Below, one piece after another: positions 54,621-64,000 of a DNA stretch of 64,000 nucleotides. Numbering within the stretch: position 1 is the stretch's first letter; each line of letters starts with the position of its first letter. A program made the position numbers and the translations under genes. The notes beneath the pieces are model-generated. The model made no database searches. It was not told the DNA's origin and saw nothing but the letters and a program-made list of their open reading frames with translations. This stretch comes from Coprinellus micaceus. Taxonomy: Eukaryota; Basidiomycota; Agaricomycetes; Agaricales; Psathyrellaceae. The stretch lies in NCBI GenBank assembly GCA_951394405.1, contig OX596340.1, positions 806,001-870,000 of the forward strand, read 5' to 3'.

Positions 54621-57256
54621 TTACTTGATCAAACTCACTTTCAACGGCAGCTGGAGCTTCTTCTCTCCGACGGCAGTCAGCGGTGCATCTTCTGTCGTCG
54701 GTTGGATCACTCCGTTCAGCTGCCAGATGATCTTCTTCCCAGGGGCGTGGCTGAATCTGAAAGACCGGAGGAGAAGGCTGAGGACGACCTCTGCGCGAGG
54801 AAAAGGGAAGTCAGAATCAGTGCAACTGAAGAAAAGGAACCCCGAAGTGGGGAAGCAACCACGTACTCATCTCCAGCACAGCGAATGTGACCCCAATACA
54901 TGCCCGATTCCCGCCAATGAACGTCATCCTAGGCGACGCTTCGTCAGTTACCCGTGTCTCCAAGATTTTCTGAGGATAACACTAACATATTCGAATATAC
55001 GCCAGGAACCTTCGCACTGGCCACTGTATCTGGAAGGGGGTTGATCCAGCGCTCTGGATTCCACTCCTCTGCGTCGGGGCCCCAGATATCTGGGTCACTA
55101 TTACAGTGAACCAATGATGTGAGGAGGCGGGTGCCTTTGGGGACGAAGATCTCGGATAGCGCACTCCCGTCGCTACCCGTTATGGGCTGGGAGAGCGGCA
55201 TGATGACGTCCTGGGCGACTCTGGTAAAAGATGAAAGAGGGTTCAGTGGATGTAGGCCAGCCTTTACACATACCAGAGTGTCGGGGAACAGAACTTACTC
55301 TCGTCCGAGAAATGGGGCGGACGGATACCTGCGGGGGCTCTTAGCTCTGGAGATGAAGGGATGGTTGAATTTAACCCACAGTCGAAGAGTCTCCTTACAC
55401 ACGCCGTCGAGATACGGAAGGCCCATCAAGGTATCATAATCCAACTCCCTTCCGTGTTCCTCGTGCGCTTGGAGTATTTCTTCTCGTAACCTCTCTTGGA
55501 CCTCGGGTTTGCCGCTTAACAGATCGAGAGCGCGAGACATGGCGTTCGATGTCGTGTCCATGGCTCCAAATGTAATCGTGCTGCAAACGAAAACAAGTAA
55601 GAAATGAACATCGCTGGTGTAAAAAATGGATGCAACGTACGAGATCTGCGCCAACAGCTCCTCGTCTGGCATTCTATCCTCGCCCGCCGCAGCCGTATTG
55701 GCTTTAACTGCAGAGATACGAGTCAACACAGGATAGTCGTGCGCTAGCGAACGGTCGACAACATACGCAGGATGCTCATAATATCCTTCCCACCTCCAAT
55801 CCTCGAGGAAGTCTCCTTTCCCTCAGCCAGAGCCCTCCGGCTCGCTTCAAGCACCTCTTTCGAGGTATCGTGCATGACATTGACCATGTCCCGGACCTCA
55901 TGAAGGGCGGGCCAAGGGAGGGCGTCTACGAATACCCGTTGGAAGTGAGGCGAGCCCCAGTGGAACGTTGTCTTGAAGATGGTGAAGCGGGCGAGGGCGA
56001 CGAAGCCGACATTGAGGGATCGCCTTCAATTGAATAGACGGCATCAGTGGTCAATATGAAGGTTCGAGGCACGGAATAATGCTCTTACAGAAGGTTCTTC
56101 ATCGAGATTGCGAACGGGTGCTGCTTGCTATCCGGCTCGAGCTCGTCGAACGAATACCCTAGCCCGCTCTGTCCTATGATCTCTAGAGAGGCTCGAGTCA
56201 TCCAAGAGAGTACGTCAATCTGAGCACGCAGGGGTCAGCACCACGCAAGCACCAGCGGCTATTAATGTGGAAGCTCACTACATCATCTCCTCGAGATATC
56301 TGCTGAGAAACGCCGTCAACGAGCTGGGTTCTTTCATCAGCTACGCGCCATAGTCATTGAAACTTGGGGGGACTGACCTTCCGAGCGACGTTATAGAAAG
56401 TAGGAGCTACAGAACCCCATTCAGCTCCATAGCATGTCCACTGACAAGAATCAAAACGTACCCATTCCACGCATATGGGCCGTCCCAAAGACGGGATTCA
56501 ACATCTTCCTTTGCTTCCTGTGCTGGTTACCTGTGAAGGCCCGAGTCAGTCTCCGCTGTGGATTTAGGCACCAATGTAACGTACCCAAGGTCGATACAAG
56601 TCCTGGTCCAAAGACACGGAGGTTCGTCCTTCACAATAACTTATGAGGCGCGGCAGCATGTTTGGAAGTAGGTAGGTAGGCGTACAAAATGAGATCGGAG
56701 GCTTCCTCGTAGATATGCTGGTCCTAACATGCGAGGGCCCCGTCAGATTGCGGGGAGTTGGGGAAACCGTCGACTCAATGCATACCTTGATGAAGATATG
56801 CTGCAGAGCCTTAGGATCGTAGACATAGAGGTTCCGTTCCTATACCCCAGCATAAGTATTCAGGAAGATGTCCTGTCCGGCTCGCGCCGGCAAAGGTCGA
56901 GCAAGACGAAGCGTACGCTCATAAATCCAGCGATGCTGAACACCTTTCCGTCTAAAAACATATCCGTGAGCCAACGCTCTTGGCTCTCTGTAGACGGTCG
57001 ACTTGCACTTCTTAGTGAGGGTCTGGTGATACTCCCAACCGTCACTGGCCATAAGCTTCGCTATATTCCCTGTCACGCAAGGGTGTTAATACCGTCCGCC
57101 CACAACTCCATGGCGCTGCAACTCACCTCCGAGCCATGAGTCTGGTCGCGGACCTGGGATGTTCGCAAGCGGGTCTCTGGCAAGTGGGCGCCTGAGCAAT
57201 CGCCAGGCCAGCCAGGTCGCCAGACAAACACCGATCGATTGAAATAGAGTGGGCAT
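54621..57256 (-). CDS. Cytochrome P450 monooxygenase
   Basis: Haem-thiolate monooxygenase, probably ER-anchored. The start is MPTLFQSIGVCLATWLAWRL, a hydrophobic anchor, then the proline hinge NIPGPRPDSWLGGN. Next come WEYHQTLTKKYGKVFSIAGF, NLYVYDPKALQHIFIK, DQHIYEEASDLIL, KDIMSIL, the I-helix TFGAMDTTSNA (A/G-x-D-T-T), the K-helix VCKETLRLW (ExxR), NPERW (PERF region) and the haem loop FIGGNRACIG with its Cys ligand. The C-terminus is LPLKVSLIK. Many small exons are needed. Intron 56952-57006 has a GC donor (T/GCAAGT), which completes the Tyr codon of KKYGKVFS. All hallmark motifs are intact. The CYP family number cannot be fixed by eye. Related basidiomycete P450s oxidise diverse aromatics and lipids. 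Confidence 0.88.
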
Positions 57257-58042
57257 ACTTGAGTGGGGAGGGTATACATTCTAGTATCCAAAGGGTTTCC
57301 CTTATATGCCTTTTCGATATCCTCGCAGACTGGAAATCTCCGAAGTGAATTGGAGTGTGTGAGTCTTCGGACTTTCAGGGGCCACTTCCATGCCTATTCC
57401 GTGCACGGGCAGCTTTGGCGGAGAGGTGTTTCCTGCGACAAGGCGTTGATGAGTAAGGGCGGCTAACTTTGTCAAATTTTAGTCTTTGCGGGTTCTGAAT
57501 GACAGCTTTGGATCGTAACTCCATCCCGCAAGGAGGTCGGACACCTCGTTCGTTAGAGCCGTTATTGCTTTCGCCGTTGGGGGTATGTCGGCGTGTCGGC
57601 AGTGTCAGTAGCTGAGCAAGAGTGTCGACATCCTCTGGCACGCTCACAAGCCAACCGTAGGCCCTCTTTTGAGGCCTGGAACATTTGAGGTTGCCTCAAC
57701 AAGCCGCATCTAGAAACAAGTCGCTAAATTGCGTTCGGCTGTTCGCATGACCCGCAAGCGAGGATATATTTGCAGATTCCATGTAGCATCCTGGGGTGCG
57801 CATTACGTCTGTCAGCCTCATTAAGTGCACCTTTAGTACAGCTGGAGCATCTACCTGTCACAATCTGCTCTGTGCAATGTCATGGTGGGGTCCAAGAGAG
57901 AGGTACCGCGGGCACTTGGCTTTGAGATACTTGACCCTAACCCTACGATCAAAACGCGACTGGTGGGAATCTGAGCTGACGCGTCGATTAGATGAGTGAA
58001 TATACTTGAACCTATACCCTCAGCGTCATTCATTCTTTCAAG
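57257..58042. other. Divergent intergenic region between P450 and RPN7
   Basis: No gene is supported. ACCCTAACCCTA at 57934-57945, about 98 bp upstream of the RPN7 ATG, is a telomere-repeat-like box in the RPN7 promoter. Confidence 0.4.
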
Positions 58043-59397
58043 ATGGCCGAAGAAGTTGTTCTACCAATCCCCAATCTCGCGGTGCCCCAGAACCTCTATG
58101 TGTTGTCAAATCCAGCACTCAAGCACCTCCATGAGAAAGCCAAGAAGGAACTGTTGGAAGGGATCAGGGCGGACGGTATGACGCGTTGTAGTATCACTGA
58201 ATTACCAAGGAGGCTGAAATCTATGCTGGATATTCGCAGAAATGGGCCCTTGGTACCGTAGCGTGACAAGCGCTTTGTCGCCATCGTCCTCAGGGAGTTC
58301 AACTTGCAACCTACCTCTGGATCAATCGTTGTTGGATTCTTTAGAGAAGGCTAATGAGGAGGAGCTCAAGAGGCTGGATGAAAGGTTGGAGGCGGCGGAG
58401 AAGACTGAGGGGGAGGCAGAGATCTCAGATACTCTCAAAGCAAGGGCGAACTACCTGACGAAGATCGGAGACAAGGTGCGCAGGCCGTTTGGCTAGGTGA
58501 ATGGCGAATATTCATTTTGCATTCAGGACCGAGCGCTGGAAGCACAGAAGCTCGCCCTGGAGAAGGCTGCAGGCTTGGGGTCACGGATCGACATCGTTCT
58601 CACCGTTGTTCGGATTGGTTTCTTCTTCAGCGATACCTCTATCGTGACAGAGTACATGGCCAAGGCCGAGAAGTTGATCGACGAGGGTGGAGACTGGGAC
58701 CGCCGGAATCGTCTCAAAGTATACCGGGCCCTGCATTTCATCTCAATACGACAATTCAAGCGCGCGGCCGACCTCTTCTTGGACGCTCTGTCAACTTTTA
58801 CCGCATTGGAAGTTATCTCCTTCAACGACTTCGTATCAATGGCTGTCGTCTCGGGAGCTCTCACTCTTGGACGTGTAGACCTCAAGAAGAAGGTCATCAC
58901 CGCGCCAGAAGTGAACCAAGTCATCCCTGAACTACCTGTCCTCGGTGATCTCGTCAAGAATCTGTACGAGTGCCACTACGACAAGTTCTTCGTTGCTCTC
59001 GCCACCCTTGAACAATCCTTCCTCATCCCCTCCCGCATCCTCCACCCCCATGCCCGCTACTACGTCAGGGAAATGCGAATTCTTGCATACGCCCAACTCC
59101 TCGAGTCCTATCGCTCACTGACCCTCGAGTCACTTGCACGGGCGTTTGGAGTCAGCGTAGAGTTCATTGACGGGTATGTCTATATCGTTTTCATTGCGTC
59201 GAGAATTTGCTGATCTTGTTCACAGTGAAATCTCCCGGTTCATTGCCAACAGCCGGTTACACGCACGCGTTGACAGGGTCAATGGAATTGTTGAGACGAC
59301 TCGTCCCTCGTCGAAGAACGCACAGTACGAGACTGTCGTGCGTCAGGGCGACGTGTTGTTGAATGAGGTCCAGCGACTGAGCAAGGTGCTGTACTAG
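58043..59397 (+). CDS. rpn7: 26S proteasome regulatory lid subunit RPN7
   Basis: Lid subunit of the 19S regulatory particle, orthologue of human PSMD6. Exons 58043-58175, 58240-58257 (an 18-nt microexon), 58294-58475, 58527-59173 and 59226-59397 give 383 residues, the normal size. It begins MAEEVVLPIPNLAVPQNLYV. The TPR-like helical middle has ARANYLTKIGDKDRALEAQK and NRLKVYRALHFISIRQFKRA. The C-terminal PCI domain has ESYRSLTLESLARAFGVSVE and FIDGEISRFIANSRLHARVD, and the end is QRLSKVLY. The microexon and flanking introns are inferred from frame continuity (EMGPWYR). A slightly different splice near 58294 is possible. Confidence 0.93.
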
Positions 59398-59926
59398 TGT
59401 GTATAGGCGTATTACTTTCCTATCCTCCAGCAATGTAATTCATAACTGAGATCACGAGGTGGCGAGGTGCAACAGACCGCTCGGCGTTCGAGAGCGGTTC
59501 TTGATCTTCTCACCAACATCTTACATTGTGCCCTTTCACTTGAGGAAAGAGAGATGGATACGGACGCCGATGGAATGAGGGAGGTACACACAATAACTCA
59601 GGGATTTCCTGATATCATGGGGAGGCTAAATGGGTTAGGATGAAACCCATTTCTTTGGATCTCGAGGTAATCTTGTGCTGGCTTAGGCCTACCATCCCGA
59701 AATGGAAATAAAGTATCCACGTGCTGTGCACGTGCCACGACGCGCTCAAGGTTGAATGCCCAGAAAGGAAGTCCACTGTTCTTCCACCCACCACCACCTT
59801 GACGTTCCGTGGCCACCAGAGCCCATTCCCCGACCTATCGTACTAGCCGTAAGTCCTCCTCGACTACAGGCTCGATGGTATGGTGTTTAAAACGCTTGAA
59901 TTAGCGCTTAATCGAGGCAAAACGAC
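59398..59926. other. Intergenic between RPN7 and Aurora kinase
   Basis: No gene. TTAGCGCTTAAT at 59901-59912 is a palindrome-like variant of the recurrent motif, 15 bp upstream of the Aurora ATG. Confidence 0.35.
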
Positions 59927-61341
59927 ATGACGACCATCGGCTCTGTAACGCGACAAATCGCGGCCCTCGAAATATCCAACAAGCAGAACAAACCAGCAAC
60001 GGCCACAGGAGGCAGCTCTCTCCGAACAGCACATTCGAAACAGGCCTCACAAGAGAAGGTTACGAAATTACTCACGAAGTTCAGCGCACCCAACCCATTT
60101 TCAAGCTCGAAACCTGCACAGGGCTCTTCACTGCGACACCCCACCAACGCCACCAACCAGCACGCCGCAAGCTCCTCTGCTTCGTCTAGCAAGAGCAATC
60201 TCGCCACGAAATCGACGGCACCAGTGCCACTTGATATCGGGACTTACGACGGAGGTCTGGAAACTGAGAATGAGAAGCGAGGAGAGAAGGTTTATGGCGA
60301 GGCTGCTGAGGAGTTGGCTCTCGATTCTAGTGTCTCTGGGTGCGTACTCTTCTGCATGCCTAAAGAGGTGGTGTGACTAAAGCTGCACAGCAAAAACCCC
60401 ACCCGAGAGTGGACCCTGCACGACTTCGAGATGGGCCGCCCACTTGGCAAGGGCAAATTCGGACGAGTCTACATGGTCCGCACGAAGTCCGAGCCGAAAT
60501 ATATTCTCGCCCTGAAGACCCTCTACAAGTCGGAGATCGTCCAATCCAAAGTCGAAAAACAGATCCGACGGGAAATCGAAATCCAACAGAACCTGCGCCA
60601 CCCCAACGTCCTCCGTCTGTACGGCTACTTCCACGACGAGAAGCGTATCTTTTTGATGCTCGAGTTCGCTGGAAAGGGAGAGCTGTACAAGCAACTGTCG
60701 AAGAAGGGAAGCTTCAGTGAGAGCAGGAGTTCGAGGTATATATACCAGATGGCTGATGCCTTGATCTATCTCCACGGCAAGCATGTTATTCATCGCGACA
60801 TCAAGCCGGAGAACTTGCTTCTGGGTATCAACGGCGAGCTTAAGATTGGTGACTTTGGATGGAGTGTGCATGCCCCCGGAAATAGGAGGATGACGCTTTG
60901 CGGAACCTTGGACTACCTTCCTCCTGAGATGGTGGAAGGCAAGGCCCACAACGAAAGGGTGGATTACTGGGCGCTCGGGGTCTTGACCTACGAATTCCTC
61001 GTTGGTGCACCACCGTTTGAGGATCGAAGCAGTGTGAACAGTGGGTGGCAATTCCTAAATATCGACCATTGCGATCGCTGACCATGCCCCTCCAGATACG
61101 TACCGCCGTATTGCCAAGGTCGATCTTCGGTGGCCGCGAGACAGAGAACTCTCGTCTGAAGTTAGGGATGTTATTTCAAGGGTGCGCAAGCTTCCGTTTC
61201 ATATCCCCTTTCCTTATGGTCCTGACCCTCTTTTGCTACGGCTAGCTTCTTCAACATGATCCTCAGTCCCGTATTCCGCTCGCCGAGGTCCTACGCCATC
61301 CGTGGATTGTCAAGCACAACAAGCATCGCGAGAGTGCCTAA
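59927..61341 (+). CDS. Aurora-type mitotic serine/threonine kinase
   Basis: Orthologue of yeast Ipl1 / fission yeast Ark1, the chromosomal passenger kinase for chromosome segregation. Exons 59927-60339, 60391-61040, 61096-61181 and 61246-61341 give 414 residues. The N-terminal 130 residues are disordered, Ser/Ala/Lys-rich. The kinase domain has [29 protein letters not shown] (Lys), [13 protein letters not shown] (catalytic loop), [12 protein letters not shown] (DFG) and the activation loop [15 protein letters not shown]. The usual Aurora R-x-T-x-C-G-T is present. Last segments are [20 protein letters not shown] and IAKVDLRWP, ending with HPWIVKHN. All catalytic residues are intact. Confidence 0.95.
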
Positions 61342-62099
61342 TCTCATCCATCCACCCATTCGGATAACAATTGCTTCACTTTGTAGCCGTCGGTCCTCGT
61401 GTGGGATCGGTTCCTTTCGCCTCCTCCACACTCACACCCACCGTATTTTCCATGAACTCACACTCACCTCGTCTTGACATGCAGATTGTCTGCCTATGTA
61501 TTTATTGATTATGATCTGGAAATGCCTCTCATTCGGACTCCTTATCTCCATGTGTAGTACTCCCCTGAATGCATCATTGACATCTTTTCCCGTTCAGGCT
61601 TTCTGGAACCCATGTGTACCAACGTGTGCCGGACCTCATGGTCAACTTCGTAGTGAGCGTACCCCCGCCCTACCCGACCGGCGCTTCTCTAACGACTCTT
61701 CGCAGGATATGTTCTTCGATTGGCGGCTTCTCCGCAGTTCGAGAAATGATATCTTACTCAGCACGAACCTTCGGTCCCTCAGCACCGGGCTCGAGCGGCT
61801 GACCCCACTCTCGGCAGAAAGGCATACGTATGCGTCTGGCTTGCCGCTTATCGATTATCGCTGGTGCTGTTGAGGATGCGCCGAGGACTTGTGCGGTGGG
61901 GTACGCGTCCACCGTCGTAAGGCACGATGCCGCCCGCTCTTGGGCTATCGTCACCACGACCTTAATAACGAGTAAGGATGCCCTCCCTGATGTGATGTCC
62001 AAGAATTGGGTATAAGAGGCTTCGCATCCAACATGGATATGTCTCATATCCCAACACCCCACCAACCAACCAACCTCGCTTTCTACTTTAACTACGGAA
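61342..62099. other. Intergenic, promoter of AKR copy 2
   Basis: TATAAGAG at 62011-62018 lies about 82-89 bp upstream of the ATG at 62100, the same spacing as in AKR copy 1. No other feature is supported. Confidence 0.4.
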
Positions 62100-63561
62100 A
62101 TGGCAGCCCTGTTCCCCGAAGGTCCTCACCCTGAGTCCGGCTTAGGCTACTACCGTCGCCTCGGCACGCTCGCTGGCGTGCACGTTTCTCCCATTGCCCT
62201 GGGAGGGATGAGCATTGGCGAACAGTGGAAGGACTTTGGAATTAACGGCATGACGAAGGAGGAGAGCTTCAAGTTCTTGGACAAGTACTTTGAACTTGGG
62301 GGCAACTTCATCGACACTGCTAATGCTTAGTGAGTAGCTATTATACACGCGTCTATGGAGAAGAAAGCGATACTGACCCCTATGCTGTCTCTCAGTTCCT
62401 TCGGCAAGTCTGAGGAATACATTGGAGAGTGGGCGGAAGAAAGGGGTATCCGCGACCAACTTTTCATCGCTACGAAGGTCAGTCCCTTTCTTCACTCTTA
62501 CCGAGCCTGAATCTGACGATATAAAAACTAGTACACGAACAATCCCTACCTGAACGACGCCTCCGTCAAGCAAAAGCACCTCTTCAATGGCAACGGCCTC
62601 AAGTCTCTGCATCTCAACATCGAGATCTCTCTTAAGCGCCTCCAAACTTCGTATATTGACCTATACTATGTCCACTGGTGGGATTACACCACCACCATTC
62701 CCGAGTTGATGCACGCGTTGCATGGGCTTGTCTTGCAGAGAAAGGTGCTCTACCTGGTGCGTCCTTATTGCTTTGCCTGTTTGCCCAGTCAAAGTCCTGA
62801 CCATTCCTCATTTATAGGGCATCTCCGACGCCCCCGCCTGGGTCGTCTCTAAAGCGAACCAGTATGCCCGATGCCACGCTCTGACGCCTTTCAGCGTCTA
62901 TCAAGGCCAGTGGAACGTGCTTTCTCGCGATTTCGAGCGCGATATCATTCCCATGGCTCGCGATGAGGGTATGGCTCTCGCTCCGTGGGGCGTCCTCGCC
63001 GGAGGCAAAATCCGTTCGGACGAGGAGGAAGAAAGGAGGAGGCAGACAGGCGAGAATGGAAGGGCGTTGTCCTTGTCAAGTGGTACCGGTTGGGAGAGGA
63101 CCGAGGAAGAGAAGAAGATTTGCAAAGCGCTCGAGCAGGTGAAGGAGGAAGTTGGAGCGAAGAGTCTCGGGGCTGGTAGGTTTCCTTTTCCTTCATGCGC
63201 GAAATCCGGCTGAGAGTCTCTCGCAGTTGCGATTGCGTATGTGATGCACAAGACTCAATATGTCTTCCCCATTATTGGAGGACGGAGGATTGAGCATTTG
63301 GTCTCAAACCTCGAGGCACTGGAGATCTCCCTCACCCCTCAGCACGTCAAATTCCTCGATTCGGTTGCCCCATTCGACATCGGGTTCCCTCATACTATGA
63401 TTGTACGTTCTACCTCTCCTCGGCGCTCATTGTACCTCCTATTCACCAACGTTCCTTACGATCAGGGTGATGGCAGCGTAAACGCTCTTCTCAACAACTT
63501 TACTGGACATATCGCATACTGGCCCCGTGCTCAGCCTATCAGCGGCGCCCCCTCCAAGTAA
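62100..63561 (+). CDS. Aldo-keto reductase, aryl-alcohol dehydrogenase type (copy 2)
   Basis: Exons 62100-62329, 62396-62477, 62532-62756, 62818-63175, 63227-63402 and 63466-63561 give 388 residues. All introns have GT donors. Landmarks are VHVSPIALGGMSIGEQW, NFIDTANAYSFGKSEEYIGE (catalytic Asp, Tyr), QLFIATK (Lys), IDLYYVHWWDYTTT (His), [43 protein letters not shown] and [15 protein letters not shown]. It shares every intron position with copy 1 at 7.4 kb, about 54 kb away. In copy 1 the residues after the catalytic Tyr are QDESSE, the common family form; here they are SFGKSE. Probably an NADPH-dependent reductase of aromatic aldehydes. The substrate is unproven. Confidence 0.92.
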
Positions 63562-63670
63562 TGGGGCTGCGGCATTCTTTGACGTAGGCCCACTGCACAA
63601 GCAGTGTTTACAACTATCATCCATGTAAATCCCCCAACGAAACTATGAAATTTACGATCTGTTGCACTTT

Positions 63671-64000
63671 TCAGTAGACAGTCAGGTACGGCTTAATGCG
63701 GTCCAGGATATTTACCCATCGGCCTCCGTTTAGCTCGGCGATCCTCTTCCAGAATTCGTTATCCTCCCCACCGAAAAGTGCGACCCAAGTAATAGATGTC
63801 GCAACGGCGAGGTCAGGAAGCTTGATGTCGTCCCCCAAAATCCACTTCCCCGCGCCATACCGCTCTTCTGCCTTCGCAAACCAGGACTGAACGGACTCGT
63901 AACTTTCCTGGGTCTCCTTCCAAAACTCCTCTTGCTTCTCCTTGTCCGAGAGGAATTGCTCGACGTTCATGCTGAACAAGGCTTGGAAGTTCTTCTCGTA
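63671..64000 (-). CDS. Glutathione S-transferase, GSTFuA-like (GST 7), 5' part outside window
   Basis: Only the C-terminal domain is present; the frame is open to the window edge. It reads NVEQFLSDKEKQEEFWKETQ, then ESYESVQSWFAKAEERYGAG, KWILGDDIKLPDLAVATSIT, and ends NGGRWVNILDRIKPYLTVY. The WILGDDIKLPDLAVA block and GRW near the end match GSTs 1-6. It is convergent with AKR copy 2, only about 110 bp apart. The N-terminal domain is not visible, so intactness cannot be judged. Confidence 0.85.
   Translation of the reverse strand, partial: YEKNFQALFSMNVEQFLSDKEKQEEFWKETQESYESVQSWFAKAEERYGAGKWILGDDIKLPDLAVATSITWVALFGGEDNEFWKRIAELNGGRWVNILDRIKPYLTVY

Noticed and set aside
1..64000. Secondary-metabolite gene cluster
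   Set aside because: P450, reductases and regulators are present but no PKS, NRPS, terpene synthase or other core enzyme is seen.
1..64000. CRISPR arrays, rRNA or confident tRNA genes
   Set aside because: None found by eye; this is a fungal nuclear region and no cloverleaf with A and B boxes was recognised.

Overview
The window is nuclear DNA of a basidiomycete fungus, most likely an Agaricomycete. Genes are split by many introns of about 45-80 bp with fungal signals. The recognisable proteins are fungal: a GSTFuA-type glutathione transferase array, Zn2Cys6 regulators, F-box/LRR relics, an SRPK-like kinase and aryl-alcohol dehydrogenase-type reductases. I see no ribosomal RNA, confident tRNA, CRISPR array, virus or complete transposase gene.

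Layout. (1) 1-16.7 kb is dominated by one unclassified multi-pass membrane protein family ('family A', C-terminus PW[SA][DN]FLPHV or close to it). There are five copies: one cut by the window edge (1-1154), one decayed (about 2.79-3.65 kb), one with an in-frame stop (5.33-6.80 kb), and a tandem pair (10.6-12.3 and 13.4-16.0 kb). Each member of the pair carries its own transposon insertion: a 111-bp MITE with TAA target duplication in one, and a 1000-bp non-autonomous element with 8-bp target duplication in the other. A small secreted repeat protein (4.7-5.0 kb) and an aldo-keto reductase (7.4-8.9 kb) lie between the copies. (2) 18.1-22.5 kb holds the CAF1/POP2 deadenylase and a frameshifted F-box gene, followed by about 3.5 kb without a convincing gene. 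(3) 26-37.4 kb holds a secreted DPBB/barwin-like protein, then five GSTFuA-like genes flanking a carnitine acetyltransferase. (4) 39.7-47.5 kb holds two tandem Zn2Cys6 transcription factors. (5) 48-57.3 kb holds a sixth GST, a broken F-box gene, an SRPK-like kinase and a cytochrome P450. (6) 58-61.4 kb holds the housekeeping genes RPN7 and Aurora kinase. (7) 62.1-64 kb holds a second aldo-keto reductase and the start of a seventh GST.

How the genes may work together. Seven GSTFuA-like genes, two aryl-alcohol-dehydrogenase-type reductases, a P450 and two paralogous Zn2Cys6 factors within 64 kb fit an accessory neighbourhood for handling aromatic or plant-derived compounds. This is inferred from family knowledge only. 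Conserved genes (CAF1, CAT2, RPN7, Aurora) are interspersed, so this is not a dedicated biosynthetic cluster, and no PKS, NRPS or terpene synthase is seen. The most interesting sequence-level signals are the two precisely delimited transposon insertions in family A genes, a recurrent TTA(A/G)GCGCCC intergenic motif, and several GC-AG introns.
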